NCBI GenBank assembly: GCA_963971405.1
Contig: OZ020485.1
Location: forward strand, 868,001-932,000
Length of the DNA stretch: 64,000 nt
DNA from: Psococerastis gibbosa
Lineage: Eukaryota; Arthropoda; Insecta; Psocodea; Psocidae
Direction of reading: 5' to 3'
Of the stretch, positions 51,401 to 63,045 are shown piece by piece (the stretch's first letter is position 1; each line of letters begins with the position of its first letter). Under the pieces are notes generated by a model, which saw only the letters and a program-made list of their open reading frames with translations, searched no databases and was not told the origin of the DNA. Position numbers and translations under genes: made by a program.

Positions 51401-54400
51401 TAGCTACAAAAAATTCATTCGACAAGAATAAGAAAAATAGCTATATACTTATTTTATTTTTTTTAAAGGTCTTGATATGACACGGGTGTCTTAATTTTGC
51501 TTATTTTGGCTCATTATATAGTACTGAACATTGAGCAATTGCTCCTGCGTGTTCATCGGTGTAAATGTAGCTAAAAAAAATTAATTCGACAAGAATAAGA
51601 AAAATAGCTATTTACTTATTTAATTTTTTTAAAGGTCTTAAAAAGATATAGGTGTCTTAATTTTCCTTGTTTAGGTACATTGTGTAGTACTTAACATTGA
51701 GCAATTGCTACTGCGTGTTCATCGGTGTAAATGTAGCTAAAAAAAATTCATTCGACAAGAATAAGAAAAATAGCTATTTACTTATTTTATTTTTTTTAAA
51801 GGTTTAAAAAAGATATAGGTGTCTCAATTTTGCTTATTTTGGCTCAATGTATTGTACTGAACATTGAGCAATTGCTCCTGCGTGTTCATCGGTGTAAATG
51901 TAGCTAAAAAAAATTCATTCGACAAGAATAAGAAAAATAGCTATTTACTTTTTTTATTTTTTAAAGGTCTTAAAAAGATATAGGTGTCATAATTTTCCTT
52001 GTTTAGGTACATTGTGTAGTACTTAACATTGAGCAATTGCTACTGCTTGTTCATCGGTGTAAATGTAGCTACAAAAAATTCATTCGACAAGAATACGAAA
52101 AATAGCTCTATACTTATTTTATTTTTTTTAAAGGTCTTGATATGACCCGGTTGTCTTAATTGGGCTTATTTTTGCTCATTGTATTGTAATTAACATTGAG
52201 CAATTGCTCCTGCGTGTTCATCGGTGTAAATGTAGCTAAAAAAAATTCATTCGACAAGAATAAGAAAAATAGCTATTTACTTTTTTTTTTTTTAAAGGTC
52301 TTTAAAAGATATAGGTGTCTTAATTTTGCTTATTTTGGCTCAATGTATTGTATTTAATATTGAGCAATTGCTCCTGCGTGTTCATCGGTGTAAATGTAGC
52401 TTAAAAAAATTCATACGGCAAGAATACGAAAAATAGCTATTTAATTATTTTATTTTTTTTAAAGGTCTTGATATGACCCGGGTGTCTTAATTTGGCTTAT
52501 TTTTGCTCATTGTATTGTAATTAACATTAAACAATTGCTCCTGCGTGTTCATCGGTGTAAATGTAGCTAAAAAAAATTCATTCGACAAGAATAAGAAAAA
52601 TAGCTATTTACTTCTTTTTTTTTTAAAGGTCTTTAAAAGATATAGGTGTCTTAATTTTGCTTATTTTGGCTCACTGTACTGTATCTAACATTAAGCAATT
52701 GCTCCAGCGTGTTCATCGGTGTAAATGTAGCTACAAAAAATTCATTCGATAAGAATACGAAAAATAGCTATATACTTATTTTTTTTTTTTTAAAGGTCTT
52801 CATATGACATGAGTGTCTTAATTTTGCTTATTTTGGGCTCAATGTATTGTTCTTAACATTGAGCAATTGCTCCTGCGTGTTCATCGGTGTAAATGTAGCT
52901 AAAAAAAATTCATTCGACAAGAATAAGAAAAATAGCTATTTACTTATTTTATTTTTTTTAAAGGTTTAAAAAAGATATAGGTGTCTTAATTTTGCTTATT
53001 TTGGCTCATTGTATTGTACTTAACATTGAGCAATTGCTCCTGCGTGTTCATCGGTGTAAATGAAGCTAAAAAAAATTCATTCGACAAGAATAAGAAAAAT
53101 AGCTATTTACTTATTTTATTTTTTTTAAAGGTCCTAAAAAGATATAGGTGCGTTAATTTTGCTTATTTATGCTCATTGTATTGTACTTAACATTGACCAG
53201 TTGCTCGTGCGTGTTCATCGGTGTAAATGTAGCTACAAAAAATTCATTCGACAAGAATAAGAAAAATAGCTATTTACTTATTTTATTTTTTTTAAAGGTT
53301 TAAAAAAGATATAGGTGTCTCAATTTTGCTTATTTTGGCTCAATGTATTGTACTTAACATTGACCAGTTGCTCGTGCGTGTTCGTCGGTGTAAATGTAGC
53401 TACAAAAAATTCATTCGACAAGAATAAGAAAAATAGCTATATACTTATTTTATTTTTTTTAAAGGTCTTGATATGACACGGGTGTCTTAATTTTGCTTAT
53501 TTTGGCTCACTGTATTGTACTGAACATTGAGCAATTGCTCCTGCGTGTTCATCGGTGTAAATGTAGCTAAAAAAAATTCATTCGACAAGAAAAAGGAAAA
53601 TAGCTATTTACTTATTTTATTTTTTTAAAGGTCTTAAAAAGATATAGGTGTCATAATTTTCCTTGTTTAGGTATATTGTGTAGTACTTAACATTGAGCAA
53701 TTGCTACTGCGTGTTCATCGGTGTAAATGTAGCTAAAAAAAATTCATTCGACAAGAATAAGAAAAATAGCTATTTACTTATTTTATTTTTTTTAAAGGTT
53801 TTAAAAAGATATAGGTGTCCTAATTTTGCTTATTTTGGCTCATTGTATTGTACTTAACATTGAGCAATTGCTCCTGCGTGTTCATCGGTGTAAATGTAGC
53901 TAAAAAAAATTCATTCGACAAGAATAAGAAAAATAGCTATTTACTTATTTTATTTTTTTAAAGGTTTTAACAAGATATAGGTGTCTTAATTTTGCTTGTT
54001 TAGGTACATTGTGTAGGACATAACATTGAACAATTGCTCCTGCGTGTTCATCGGTGTAAATGTAGCTACAAAAAATTCATTCGACAAGAATACGATAATA
54101 GCTATATACTTATTTTATTTTTTTTAAAGGTCTTAAAAAGATATAGGTGTCTAATTTTGCTTGTTTAGGCTCACTGTATTGTACTAAACATTGACCGATT
54201 GCTCCTGCGTGTTCATCGGTATAAATGTAGCTACAAAAAATTCATTCGACAAGAATACAAAAAATAGATATATACTTATTTTTTTTTTTAAAGGTCTTGA
54301 TATGACATGAGTGTCTTAATTTTGCTTATTTTGGCTCATTGTATTGTACTTAACATTGAGCAATTGCTCCTGCGTGTTCATCGGTGTAAATGTAGCTAAA

Positions 54401-54970
54401 AAAAATTCATTCGACAAGAATAAGAAAAATAGCTATTTACTTCTTTTTTTTTAAAGGTCTTTAAAAGATATAGGTGTCTTAATTTTGCTTATTTTGGCTC
54501 AATGTATTGTATTTAATATTGAGCAATTGCTCCGGCGTGTTCATCGGTGTAAATGTAGCTTAAAAAAATTCATACGGCAAGAATACGAAAAATAGCTATT
54601 TACTTATATTATTTTTTTTAAAGGTTTTGAAAAGATATGGGTGTCTTTATATTGCTTATTTTGGCTCACTGTACTGTATCTAACATTAAGCAATTGCTCC
54701 AGCTTGTTCATCGGTGTAAATGTAGCTACAAAAAATTCATTCGACAAGAATACGAAAAATAGCTATATACTTATTTTTTTTTTTTAAAGGTCTTCATATG
54801 ACATGACTGTCTTAATTTTGCTTATGTTGGGCTCATTGTATTGTACTTAACATTGAGCAATTGCTCCTGCGTGTTCATCGGTGTAAATGTAGCTAAAAAA
54901 AATTCATTCGACAAGAATAAGAAAAATAGATATTTACTTATTTTATTTTTTTTAAAGGTCTTAAAAAGAT
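51401..54970. repeat. Divergent G segment 1
   Basis: These monomers have no near-identical partner in the first 51 kb. Private features include GGTCTTCATATGACATG, TTATTTTGGGCTC, TGCTACTGCGTG, CTGTACTGTATCTAACATTAAG, TACTTTTTTTATTTTTTAAAGG, and short tracts reading TACTTCTTTTTTTTTTAAAGG. Some monomers carry broken core blocks (TTCATACGGCAAGAATA near 52,410 and 54,570). The greater private variation suggests an older or less homogenised part of the array. There is nothing but satellite here. Confidence 0.8.
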
Positions 54971-56255
54971 ATAGGTGTCTTAATTTTGCTTATATTGGCT
55001 CACTGTATTATACTTGACATTGAGCAATTGCTCCTGCGTGTTCATCGGTGTAAATGTAGCTAAAAAAAATTCATTCGACAAGAATAAGAAAAATAGATAT
55101 TTACTTATTTTATTTTTTTTAAAGGTCTTAAAAAGATACAGGTGTCCTAATTTTGCTTATTTGGGCTCACTGTATTGTACTTAACATTGGCCACTTGCTC
55201 CTGCGTGTTCATCGGTGTAAATGTAGCTACAAAAAATTCATTCGACAAGAATACGAAAAATAGCTATATACTTATTTTATTTTTTTTAAAGGTCTTGATA
55301 TCACACGGGTGTCTTAATTTGGCTTATATAGGCTCATTGTATTGTAATTAACATTGTGCAATTGCTCCTGCGTGTTCGTCGGTGTAAATGTGGCTAAAAA
55401 AAATTCATTCGACAAGAATAAGAAAAATAGCTATTTACTTATTTTATTTTTTTTAAAGGTTTTAAAAAGATGTAGGTGTCTTAATTTTGCTTATTTTGGC
55501 TCAATGTATTGTACTTAACATCGAGCAGTTGTTCCTGCGTGTTCATCGGTGTAAATGTAGCTAAAAAAAATTCATTCGACAAGAATAAGAAAAATAGCTA
55601 TTTACTTATTTTATTTTTTTTAAAGGTCTTAAAAAGATATAGGTGTCTTAATTTTGCTTATTTAGGCTCATTGTATTGTACTTAACATTGGCCACTTGCT
55701 CCTGCGTGTTCATCGGTGTAAATGTTGCTAAAAAAAAATTCATTCGACAAGAATAAAAAAAATAGCTATTTACTTATTTTATTTTTTTTAAAGGTCTTGA
55801 TATGATAAGGGTGTCTTAATTTGGCTTATTGTGGCTCATTGTATTGTACTTAACATTGAGCAATTGCTCCTGCGTGTTCATCGGTGTAAATGTAGCTAAA
55901 AAAAATTCATTCGACAAGAATAAGAAAAATAGCTATTTACTTATTTTATTTTTTTAAAGGTCTTAAAAAGATATAGGTGTCTTAATTTAGCTTGTTTACG
56001 TACATTGTGTAGGACTTAACATTCAACAATTGCTCCTGCGTGTTCATCGGTGTAAATGTAGCTACAAAAAATTCATTCGACAAGAATACGATAATAGCTA
56101 TATACTTATTTTTTTTTTTTAATGGTCTTGAAATGATATGGGTGTCTTAGTTTTGCTTATTTTGACTCACTGTATTGTACTGAACATTGAGCAATTGCTC
56201 CTGCGTGTTCATCGGAGTAAATGTAGCTAAACAAAATTCATTCGACAAGAATAAG
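54971..56255. repeat. HOR-F partial copy 3
   Basis: From TATATTGGCTCACTG this follows 49,150-50,430 at an offset of 5,822 bp, with the markers GATACAGGTGTCCTAATTTT, GATATCACACGGG, ATCGAGCAGTTG and TTTAGCTTGTTTACG. It ends at about 56,255, where the expected GAAAAACAGC reads GAAAAATAGC and G-type sequence (GGTCCTAAAAAGATATAGG) follows. Confidence 0.83.
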
Positions 56256-58115
56256 AAAAATAGCTATTTACTTATTTTATTTTTTTTAAAGGTCCTAAAA
56301 AGATATAGGTGCGTTAATTTTGCTTATTTATGCTCATTGTATTGTACTTAACATTGACCAGTTGCTCGTGCGTGTTCATCGGTGTAAATGTAGCTACAAA
56401 AAATTCATTCGACAAGAATAAGAAAAATAGCTATTTACTTATTTTATTTTTTTTAAAGGTTTAAAAAAGATATAGGTGTCTCAATTTTGCTTATTTTGGC
56501 TCAATGTATTGTACTTAACATTGACCAGTTGCTCGTGCGTGTTCGTCGGTGTAAATGTAGCTACAAAAAATTCATTCGACAAGAATAAGAAAAATAGCTA
56601 TATACTTATTTTATTTTTTTTAAAGGTCTTGATATGACACGGGTGTCTTAATTTTGCTTATTTTGGCTCACTGTATTGTACTGAACATTGAGCAATTGCT
56701 CCTGCGTGTTCATCGGTGTAAATGTAGCTAAAAAAAATTCATTCGACAAGAAAAAGGAAAATAGCTATTTACTTATTTTATTTTTTTAAAGGTCTTAAAA
56801 AGATATAGGTGTCATAATTTTCCTTGTTTAGGTACATTGTGTAGTACTTAACATTGAGCAATTGCTACTGCGTGTTCATCGGTGTAAATGTAGCTAAAAA
56901 AAATTCATTCGACAAGAATAAGAAAAATAGCTATTTACTTATTTTATTTTTTTTAAAGGTTTTAAAAAGATATAGGTGTCCTAATTTTGCTTATTTTGGC
57001 TCATTGTATTGTACTTAACATTGAGCAATTGCTCCTGCGTGTTCATCGGTGTAAATGTAGCTAAAAAAAATTCATTCGACAAGAATAAGAAAAATAGCTA
57101 TTTACTTATTTTATTTTTTTAAAGGTTTTAACAAGATATAGGTGTCTTAATTTTGCTTGTTTAGGTACATTGTGTAGGACATAACATTGAACAATTGCTC
57201 CTGCGTGTTCATCGGTGTAAATGTAGCTACAAAAAATTCATTCGACAAGAATACGATAATAGCTATATACTTATTTTATTTTTTTTAAAGGTCTTAAAAA
57301 GATATAGGTGTCTAATTTTGCTTGTTTAGGCTCACTGTATTGTACTAAACATTGACCGATTGCTCCTGCGTGTTCATCGGTGTAAATGTAGCTACAAAAA
57401 ATTCATTCGACAAGAATACAAAAAATAGATATATACTTATTTTTTTTTTTAAAGGTCTTGATATGACATGAGTGTCTTAATTTTGCTTATTTTGGCTCAT
57501 TGTATTGTACTTAACATTGAGCAATTGCTCCTGCGTGTTCATCGGTGTAAATGTAGCTAAAAAAAATTCATTCGACAAGAATAAGAAAAATAGCTATTTA
57601 CTTCTTTTTTTTTAAAGGTCTTTAAAAGATATAGGTGTCTTAATTTTGCTTATTTTGGCTCAATGTATTGTATTTAATATTGAGCAATTGCTCCGGCGTG
57701 TTCATCGGTGTAAATGTAGCTTAAAAAAATTCATACGGCAAGAATACGAAAAATAGCTATTTACTTATTTTATTTTTTTTAAAGGTTTTGAAAAGATATG
57801 GGTGTCTTTATATTGCTTATTTTGGCTCACTGTACTGTATCTAACATTAAGCAATTGCTCCAGCTTGTTCATCGGTGTAAATGTAGCTACAAAAAATTCA
57901 TTCGACAAGAATACGAAAAATAGCTATATACTTATTTTTTTTTTTTAAAGGTCTTCATATGACATGACTGTCTTAATTTTGCTTATGTTGGGCTCATTGT
58001 ATTGTACTTAACATTGAGCAATTGCTCCTGCGTGTTCATCGGTGTAAATGTAGCTAAAAAAAATTCATTCGACAAGAATAAGAAAAATAGATATTTACTT
58101 ATTTTATTTTTTTTA
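56256..58115. repeat. Divergent G segment 2
   Basis: This repeats about 53,100-54,960 at an offset of 3,161 bp (19 monomers). Examples are GGTCCTAAAAAG at 53,131 and 56,292, and GTACTGTATC at 54,671 and 57,832. Differences are few, such as GTATAAATG at about 54,220 against GTGTAAATG. Confidence 0.83.
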
Positions 58116-58129
58116 AAGGTCTTAAAAAG

Positions 58130-58424
58130 ATGTAGGTGTCTTAATTTTGCTTATTTTGGCTCAATGTATTGTACTTAACATCGAGCAGTTGTTCCTGCGT
58201 GTTCATCGGTGTAAATGTAGCTAAAAAAAATTCATTCGACAAGAATAAGAAAAATAGCTATTTACTTATTTTATTTTTTTTAAAGGTCTTAAAAAGATAT
58301 AGGTGTCTTAATTTTGCTTATTTAGGCTCATTGTATTGTACTTAACATTGGCCACTTGCTCCTGCGTGTTCATCGGTGTAAATGTTGCTAAAAAAAAATT
58401 CATTCGACAAGAATAAAAAAAATA
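58130..58424. repeat. Two-monomer replacement tract
   Basis: The equivalent positions in the neighbouring unit (60,790-61,087) hold the TATATTGGCTCACTG and TTTGGGCTCACTG monomers. Here they are replaced, without a change in monomer number, by a GATGTAGG / ATCGAGCAGTTG monomer and a GTTGCTAAAAAAAAATTC monomer. Both are the same as the monomers at about 58,630-58,920. The end of the tract is a hybrid (AATAAAAAAAATAGC joined to TATATAC). This fits gene conversion, or a paired duplication and deletion. Confidence 0.78.
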
Positions 58425-60195
58425 GCTATATACTTATTTTATTTTTTTTAAAGGTCTTGATATCACACGGGTGTCTTAATTTGGCTTATATAGGCTCATT
58501 GTATTGTAATTAACATTGTGCAATTGCTCCTGCGTGTTCGTCGGTGTAAATGTGGCTAAAAAAAATTCATTCGACAAGAATAAGAAAAATAGCTATTTAC
58601 TTATTTTATTTTTTTTAAAGGTTTTAAAAAGATGTAGGTGTCTTAATTTTGCTTATTTTGGCTCAATGTATTGTACTTAACATCGAGCAGTTGTTCCTGC
58701 GTGTTCATCGGTGTAAATGTAGCTAAAAAAAATTCATTCGACAAGAATAAGAAAAATAGCTATTTACTTATTTTATTTTTTTTAAAGGTCTTAAAAAGAT
58801 ATAGGTGTCTTAATTTTGCTTATTTAGGCTCATTGTATTGTACTTAACATTGGCCACTTGCTCCTGCGTGTTCATCGGTGTAAATGTTGCTAAAAAAAAA
58901 TTCATTCGACAAGAATAAAAAAAATAGCTATTTACTTATTTTATTTTTTTTAAAGGTCTTGATATGATAAGGGTGTCTTAATTTGGCTTATTGTGGCTCA
59001 TTGTATTGTACTTAACATTGAGCAATTGCTCCTGCGTGTTCATCGGTGTAAATGTAGCTAAAAAAAATTCATTCGACAAGAATAAGAAAAATAGCTATTT
59101 ACTTATTTTATTTTTTTAAAGGTCTTAAAAAGATATAGGTGTCTTAATTTAGCTTGTTTACGTACATTGTGTAGGACTTAACATTCAACAATTGCTCCTG
59201 CGTGTTCATCGGTGTAAATGTAGCTACAAAAAATTCATTCGACAAGAATACGATAATAGCTATATACTTATTTTTTTTTTTTAATGGTCTTGAAATGATA
59301 TGGGTGTCTTAGTTTTGCTTATTTTGACTCACTGTATTGTACTGAACATTGAGCAATTGCTCCTGCGTGTTCATCGGAGTAAATGTAGCTAAACAAAATT
59401 CATTCGACAAGAATAAGAAAAACAGCTATTTACTTATTTTATTTTTTTAAAGGTTTTAAAAAGATAAAGGTGTCTTAATTTTGCTTATTTTGGCTCATTG
59501 TATTGTACTGGACATTGAGAAATTGCTCGTGCGTGTTCAACGGTTTAAATGTTGCTAAAAAAAATTCATTCGACAAGAATAAAAAAAATTGCTATTTACT
59601 TATTTTATTTTTTTAAAGGTCTTGATATGATCAGGGTGTCTTAATTTGGCTTATTTTGGCTCATTGTATTGTACTTAACATTGAGCAATTGCTCCTGCGT
59701 GTTCATCGGTGTAAATGTAGCTAAAAAAAATTCATTCGACAAGAATAAGAAAAATAGATATTTACTTATTTTATTTTTTTAAAGGTCTTAAAAAGATATA
59801 GGTGTCGTTATTTTGCTTATTTTGGCTCAATGTATTGTACTTAACATTGAGCGATTGTTCCTGCGTGTTCATCGGTGTAAATGTAGCTAAAAAAAATTCA
59901 TTCGACAAGAATAAGAAAAATAGCTATTTACTTATTTTATTTTTTTTAAAGGTCTTAAAAAGATATAGGTGTCTTAATTTTGCTTATTTAGGCTCATTGT
60001 ATTGTACTTAACATTGGCCACTTGCTCCTGCGTGTCCATCGGTGTAAATGTAGCTACAAAAAATTCATTCGACAAGAATACGAAAAATAGCTATATACTT
60101 ATTTTATTTTTTTTAAAGGTCTTGATATGACACGGGTGTCTTAATTTGGCTTATTTTTGCTCATTGTATTGTAATTAACATTGAGCAATTGCTCC
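58425..60195. repeat. HOR-F partial copy 4
   Basis: It matches 49,440-51,210 at an offset of 8,984 bp, including GATATCACACGGG at 58,459 and the GTGTCGTTATTTTGC monomer (open frame start at 59,802, matching 50,818). It ends at about 60,195, where TTGCTCCTGCG and a TACTTCTTTTTTTTTAAAGG tract of G type follow instead of TTGTTCCTGCG. Confidence 0.83.
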
Positions 60196-60775
60196 TGCGT
60201 GTTCATCGGTGTAAATGTAGCTAAAAAAAATTCATTCGACAAGAATAAGAAAAATAGCTATTTACTTCTTTTTTTTTAAAGGTCTTTAAAAGATATAGGT
60301 GTCTTAATTTTGCTTATTTTGGCTCAATGTATTGTATTTAATATTGAGCAATTGCTCCGGCGTGTTCATCGGTGTAAATGTAGCTTAAAAAAATTCATAC
60401 GGCAAGAATACGAAAAATAGCTATTTACTTATTTTATTTTTTTTAAAGGTTTTGAAAAGATATGGGTGTCTTTATATTGCTTATTTTGGCTCACTGTACT
60501 GTATCTAACATTAAGCAATTGCTCCAGCTTGTTCATCGGTGTAAATGTAGCTACAAAAAATTCATTCGACAAGAATACGAAAAATAGCTATATACTTATT
60601 TTTTTTTTTTAAAGGTCTTCATATGACATGACTGTCTTAATTTTGCTTATGTTGGGCTCATTGTATTGTACTTAACATTGAGCAATTGCTCCTGCGTGTT
60701 CATCGGTGTAAATGTAGCTAAAAAAAATTCATTCGACAAGAATAAGAAAAATAGATATTTACTTATTTTATTTTT
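60196..60775. repeat. Divergent G segment 3 (short)
   Basis: About 3.5 monomers match 57,530-58,115 at an offset of 2,664 bp, including the broken TTCATACGGCAAG core and the CTGTACTGTATCTAAC monomer. The stretch 57,530-60,195 plus its repeat from here to about 62,860 forms a 16-monomer (2.66 kb) tandem pair. Confidence 0.82.
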
Positions 60776-63045
60776 TTTAAAGGTCTTAAAAAGATATAGG
60801 TGTCTTAATTTTGCTTATATTGGCTCACTGTATTATACTTGACATTGAGCAATTGCTCCTGCGTGTTCATCGGTGTAAATGTAGCTAAAAAAAATTCATT
60901 CGACAAGAATAAGAAAAATAGATATTTACTTATTTTATTTTTTTTAAAGGTCTTAAAAAGATACAGGTGTCCTAATTTTGCTTATTTGGGCTCACTGTAT
61001 TGTACTTAACATTGGCCACTTGCTCCTGCGTGTTCATCGGTGTAAATGTAGCTACAAAAAATTCATTCGACAAGAATACGAAAAATAGCTATATACTTAT
61101 TTTATTTTTTTTAAAGGTCTTGATATCACACGGGTGTCTTAATTTGGCTTATATAGGCTCATTGTATTGTAATTAACATTGTGCAATTGCTCCTGCGTGT
61201 TCGTCGGTGTAAATGTGGCTAAAAAAAATTCATTCGACAAGAATAAGAAAAATAGCTATTTACTTATTTTATTTTTTTTAAAGGTTTTAAAAAGATGTAG
61301 GTGTCTTAATTTTGCTTATTTTGGCTCAATGTATTGTACTTAACATCGAGCAGTTGTTCCTGCGTGTTCATCGGTGTAAATGTAGCTAAAAAAAATTCAT
61401 TCGACAAGAATAAGAAAAATAGCTATTTACTTATTTTATTTTTTTTAAAGGTCTTAAAAAGATATAGGTGTCTTAATTTTGCTTATTTAGGCTCATTGTA
61501 TTGTACTTAACATTGGCCACTTGCTCCTGCGTGTTCATCGGTGTAAATGTTGCTAAAAAAAAATTCATTCGACAAGAATAAAAAAAATAGCTATTTACTT
61601 ATTTTATTTTTTTTAAAGGTCTTGATATGATAAGGGTGTCTTAATTTGGCTTATTGTGGCTCATTGTATTGTACTTAACATTGAGCAATTGCTCCTGCGT
61701 GTTCATCGGTGTAAATGTAGCTAAAAAAAATTCATTCGACAAGAATAAGAAAAATAGCTATTTACTTATTTTATTTTTTTAAAGGTCTTAAAAAGATATA
61801 GGTGTCTTAATTTAGCTTGTTTACGTACATTGTGTAGGACTTAACATTCAACAATTGCTCCTGCGTGTTCATCGGTGTAAATGTAGCTACAAAAAATTCA
61901 TTCGACAAGAATACGATAATAGCTATATACTTATTTTTTTTTTTTAATGGTCTTGAAATGATATGGGTGTCTTAGTTTTGCTTATTTTGACTCACTGTAT
62001 TGTACTGAACATTGAGCAATTGCTCCTGCGTGTTCATCGGAGTAAATGTAGCTAAACAAAATTCATTCGACAAGAATAAGAAAAACAGCTATTTACTTAT
62101 TTTATTTTTTTAAAGGTTTTAAAAAGATAAAGGTGTCTTAATTTTGCTTATTTTGGCTCATGTATTGTACTTGACATTGAGAAATTGCTCGTGCGTGTTC
62201 AACGGTTTAAATGTTGCTAAAAAAAATTCATTCGACAAGAATAAAAAAAATTGCTATTTACTTATTTTATTTTTTTAAAGGTCTTGATATGATCAGGGTG
62301 TCTTAATTTGGCTTATTTTGGCTCATTGTATTGTACTTAACATTGAGCAATTGCTCCTGCGTGTTCATCGGTGTAAATGTAGCTAAAAAAAATTCATTCG
62401 ACAAGAATAAGAAAAATAGATATTTACTTATTTTATTTTTTTAAAGGTCTTAAAAAGATATAGGTGTCGTTATTTTGCTTATTTTGGCTCAATGTATTGT
62501 ACTTAACATTGAGCGATTGTTCCTGCGTGTTCATCGGTGTAAATGTAGCTAAAAAAAATTCATTCGACAAGAATAAGAAAAATAGCTATTTACTTATTTT
62601 ATTTTTTTTAAAGGTCTTAAAAAGATATAGGTGTCTTAATTTTGCTTATTTAGGCTCATTGTATTGTACTTAACATTGGCCACTTGCTCCTGCGTGTCCA
62701 TCGGTGTAAATGTAGCTACAAAAAATTCATTCGACAAGAATACGAAAAATAGCTATATACTTATTTTATTTTTTTTAAAGGTCTTGATATGACACGGGTG
62801 TCTTAATTTGGCTTATTTTTGCTCATTGTATTGTAATTAACATTGAGCAATTGTTCCTGCGTGTTCATCGGTGTAAATGTAGCTAAAAAAAATTCATTCG
62901 ACAAGAATAAGAAAAATAGCTATTTACTTATTTTATTTTTTTTAAAGGTTTAGAAAAGATATAGGTGTCTTAATTTTGCTTATTTTGGCTCATTGTATTG
63001 TACTAAACATTGACCAGTTGCTCGTGCGTGTTCATCGGTGTAAAT
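60776..63045. repeat. HOR-F partial copy 5
   Basis: It matches 49,140-51,400 at an offset of 11,646-11,647 bp (61,122 with 49,475; 62,464 with 50,818). It also matches copy 4 at 2,662-2,663 bp. One base is missing in GGCTCATGTATTG near 62,160, where copy 2 reads GGCTCATTGTATTG. Confidence 0.85.
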
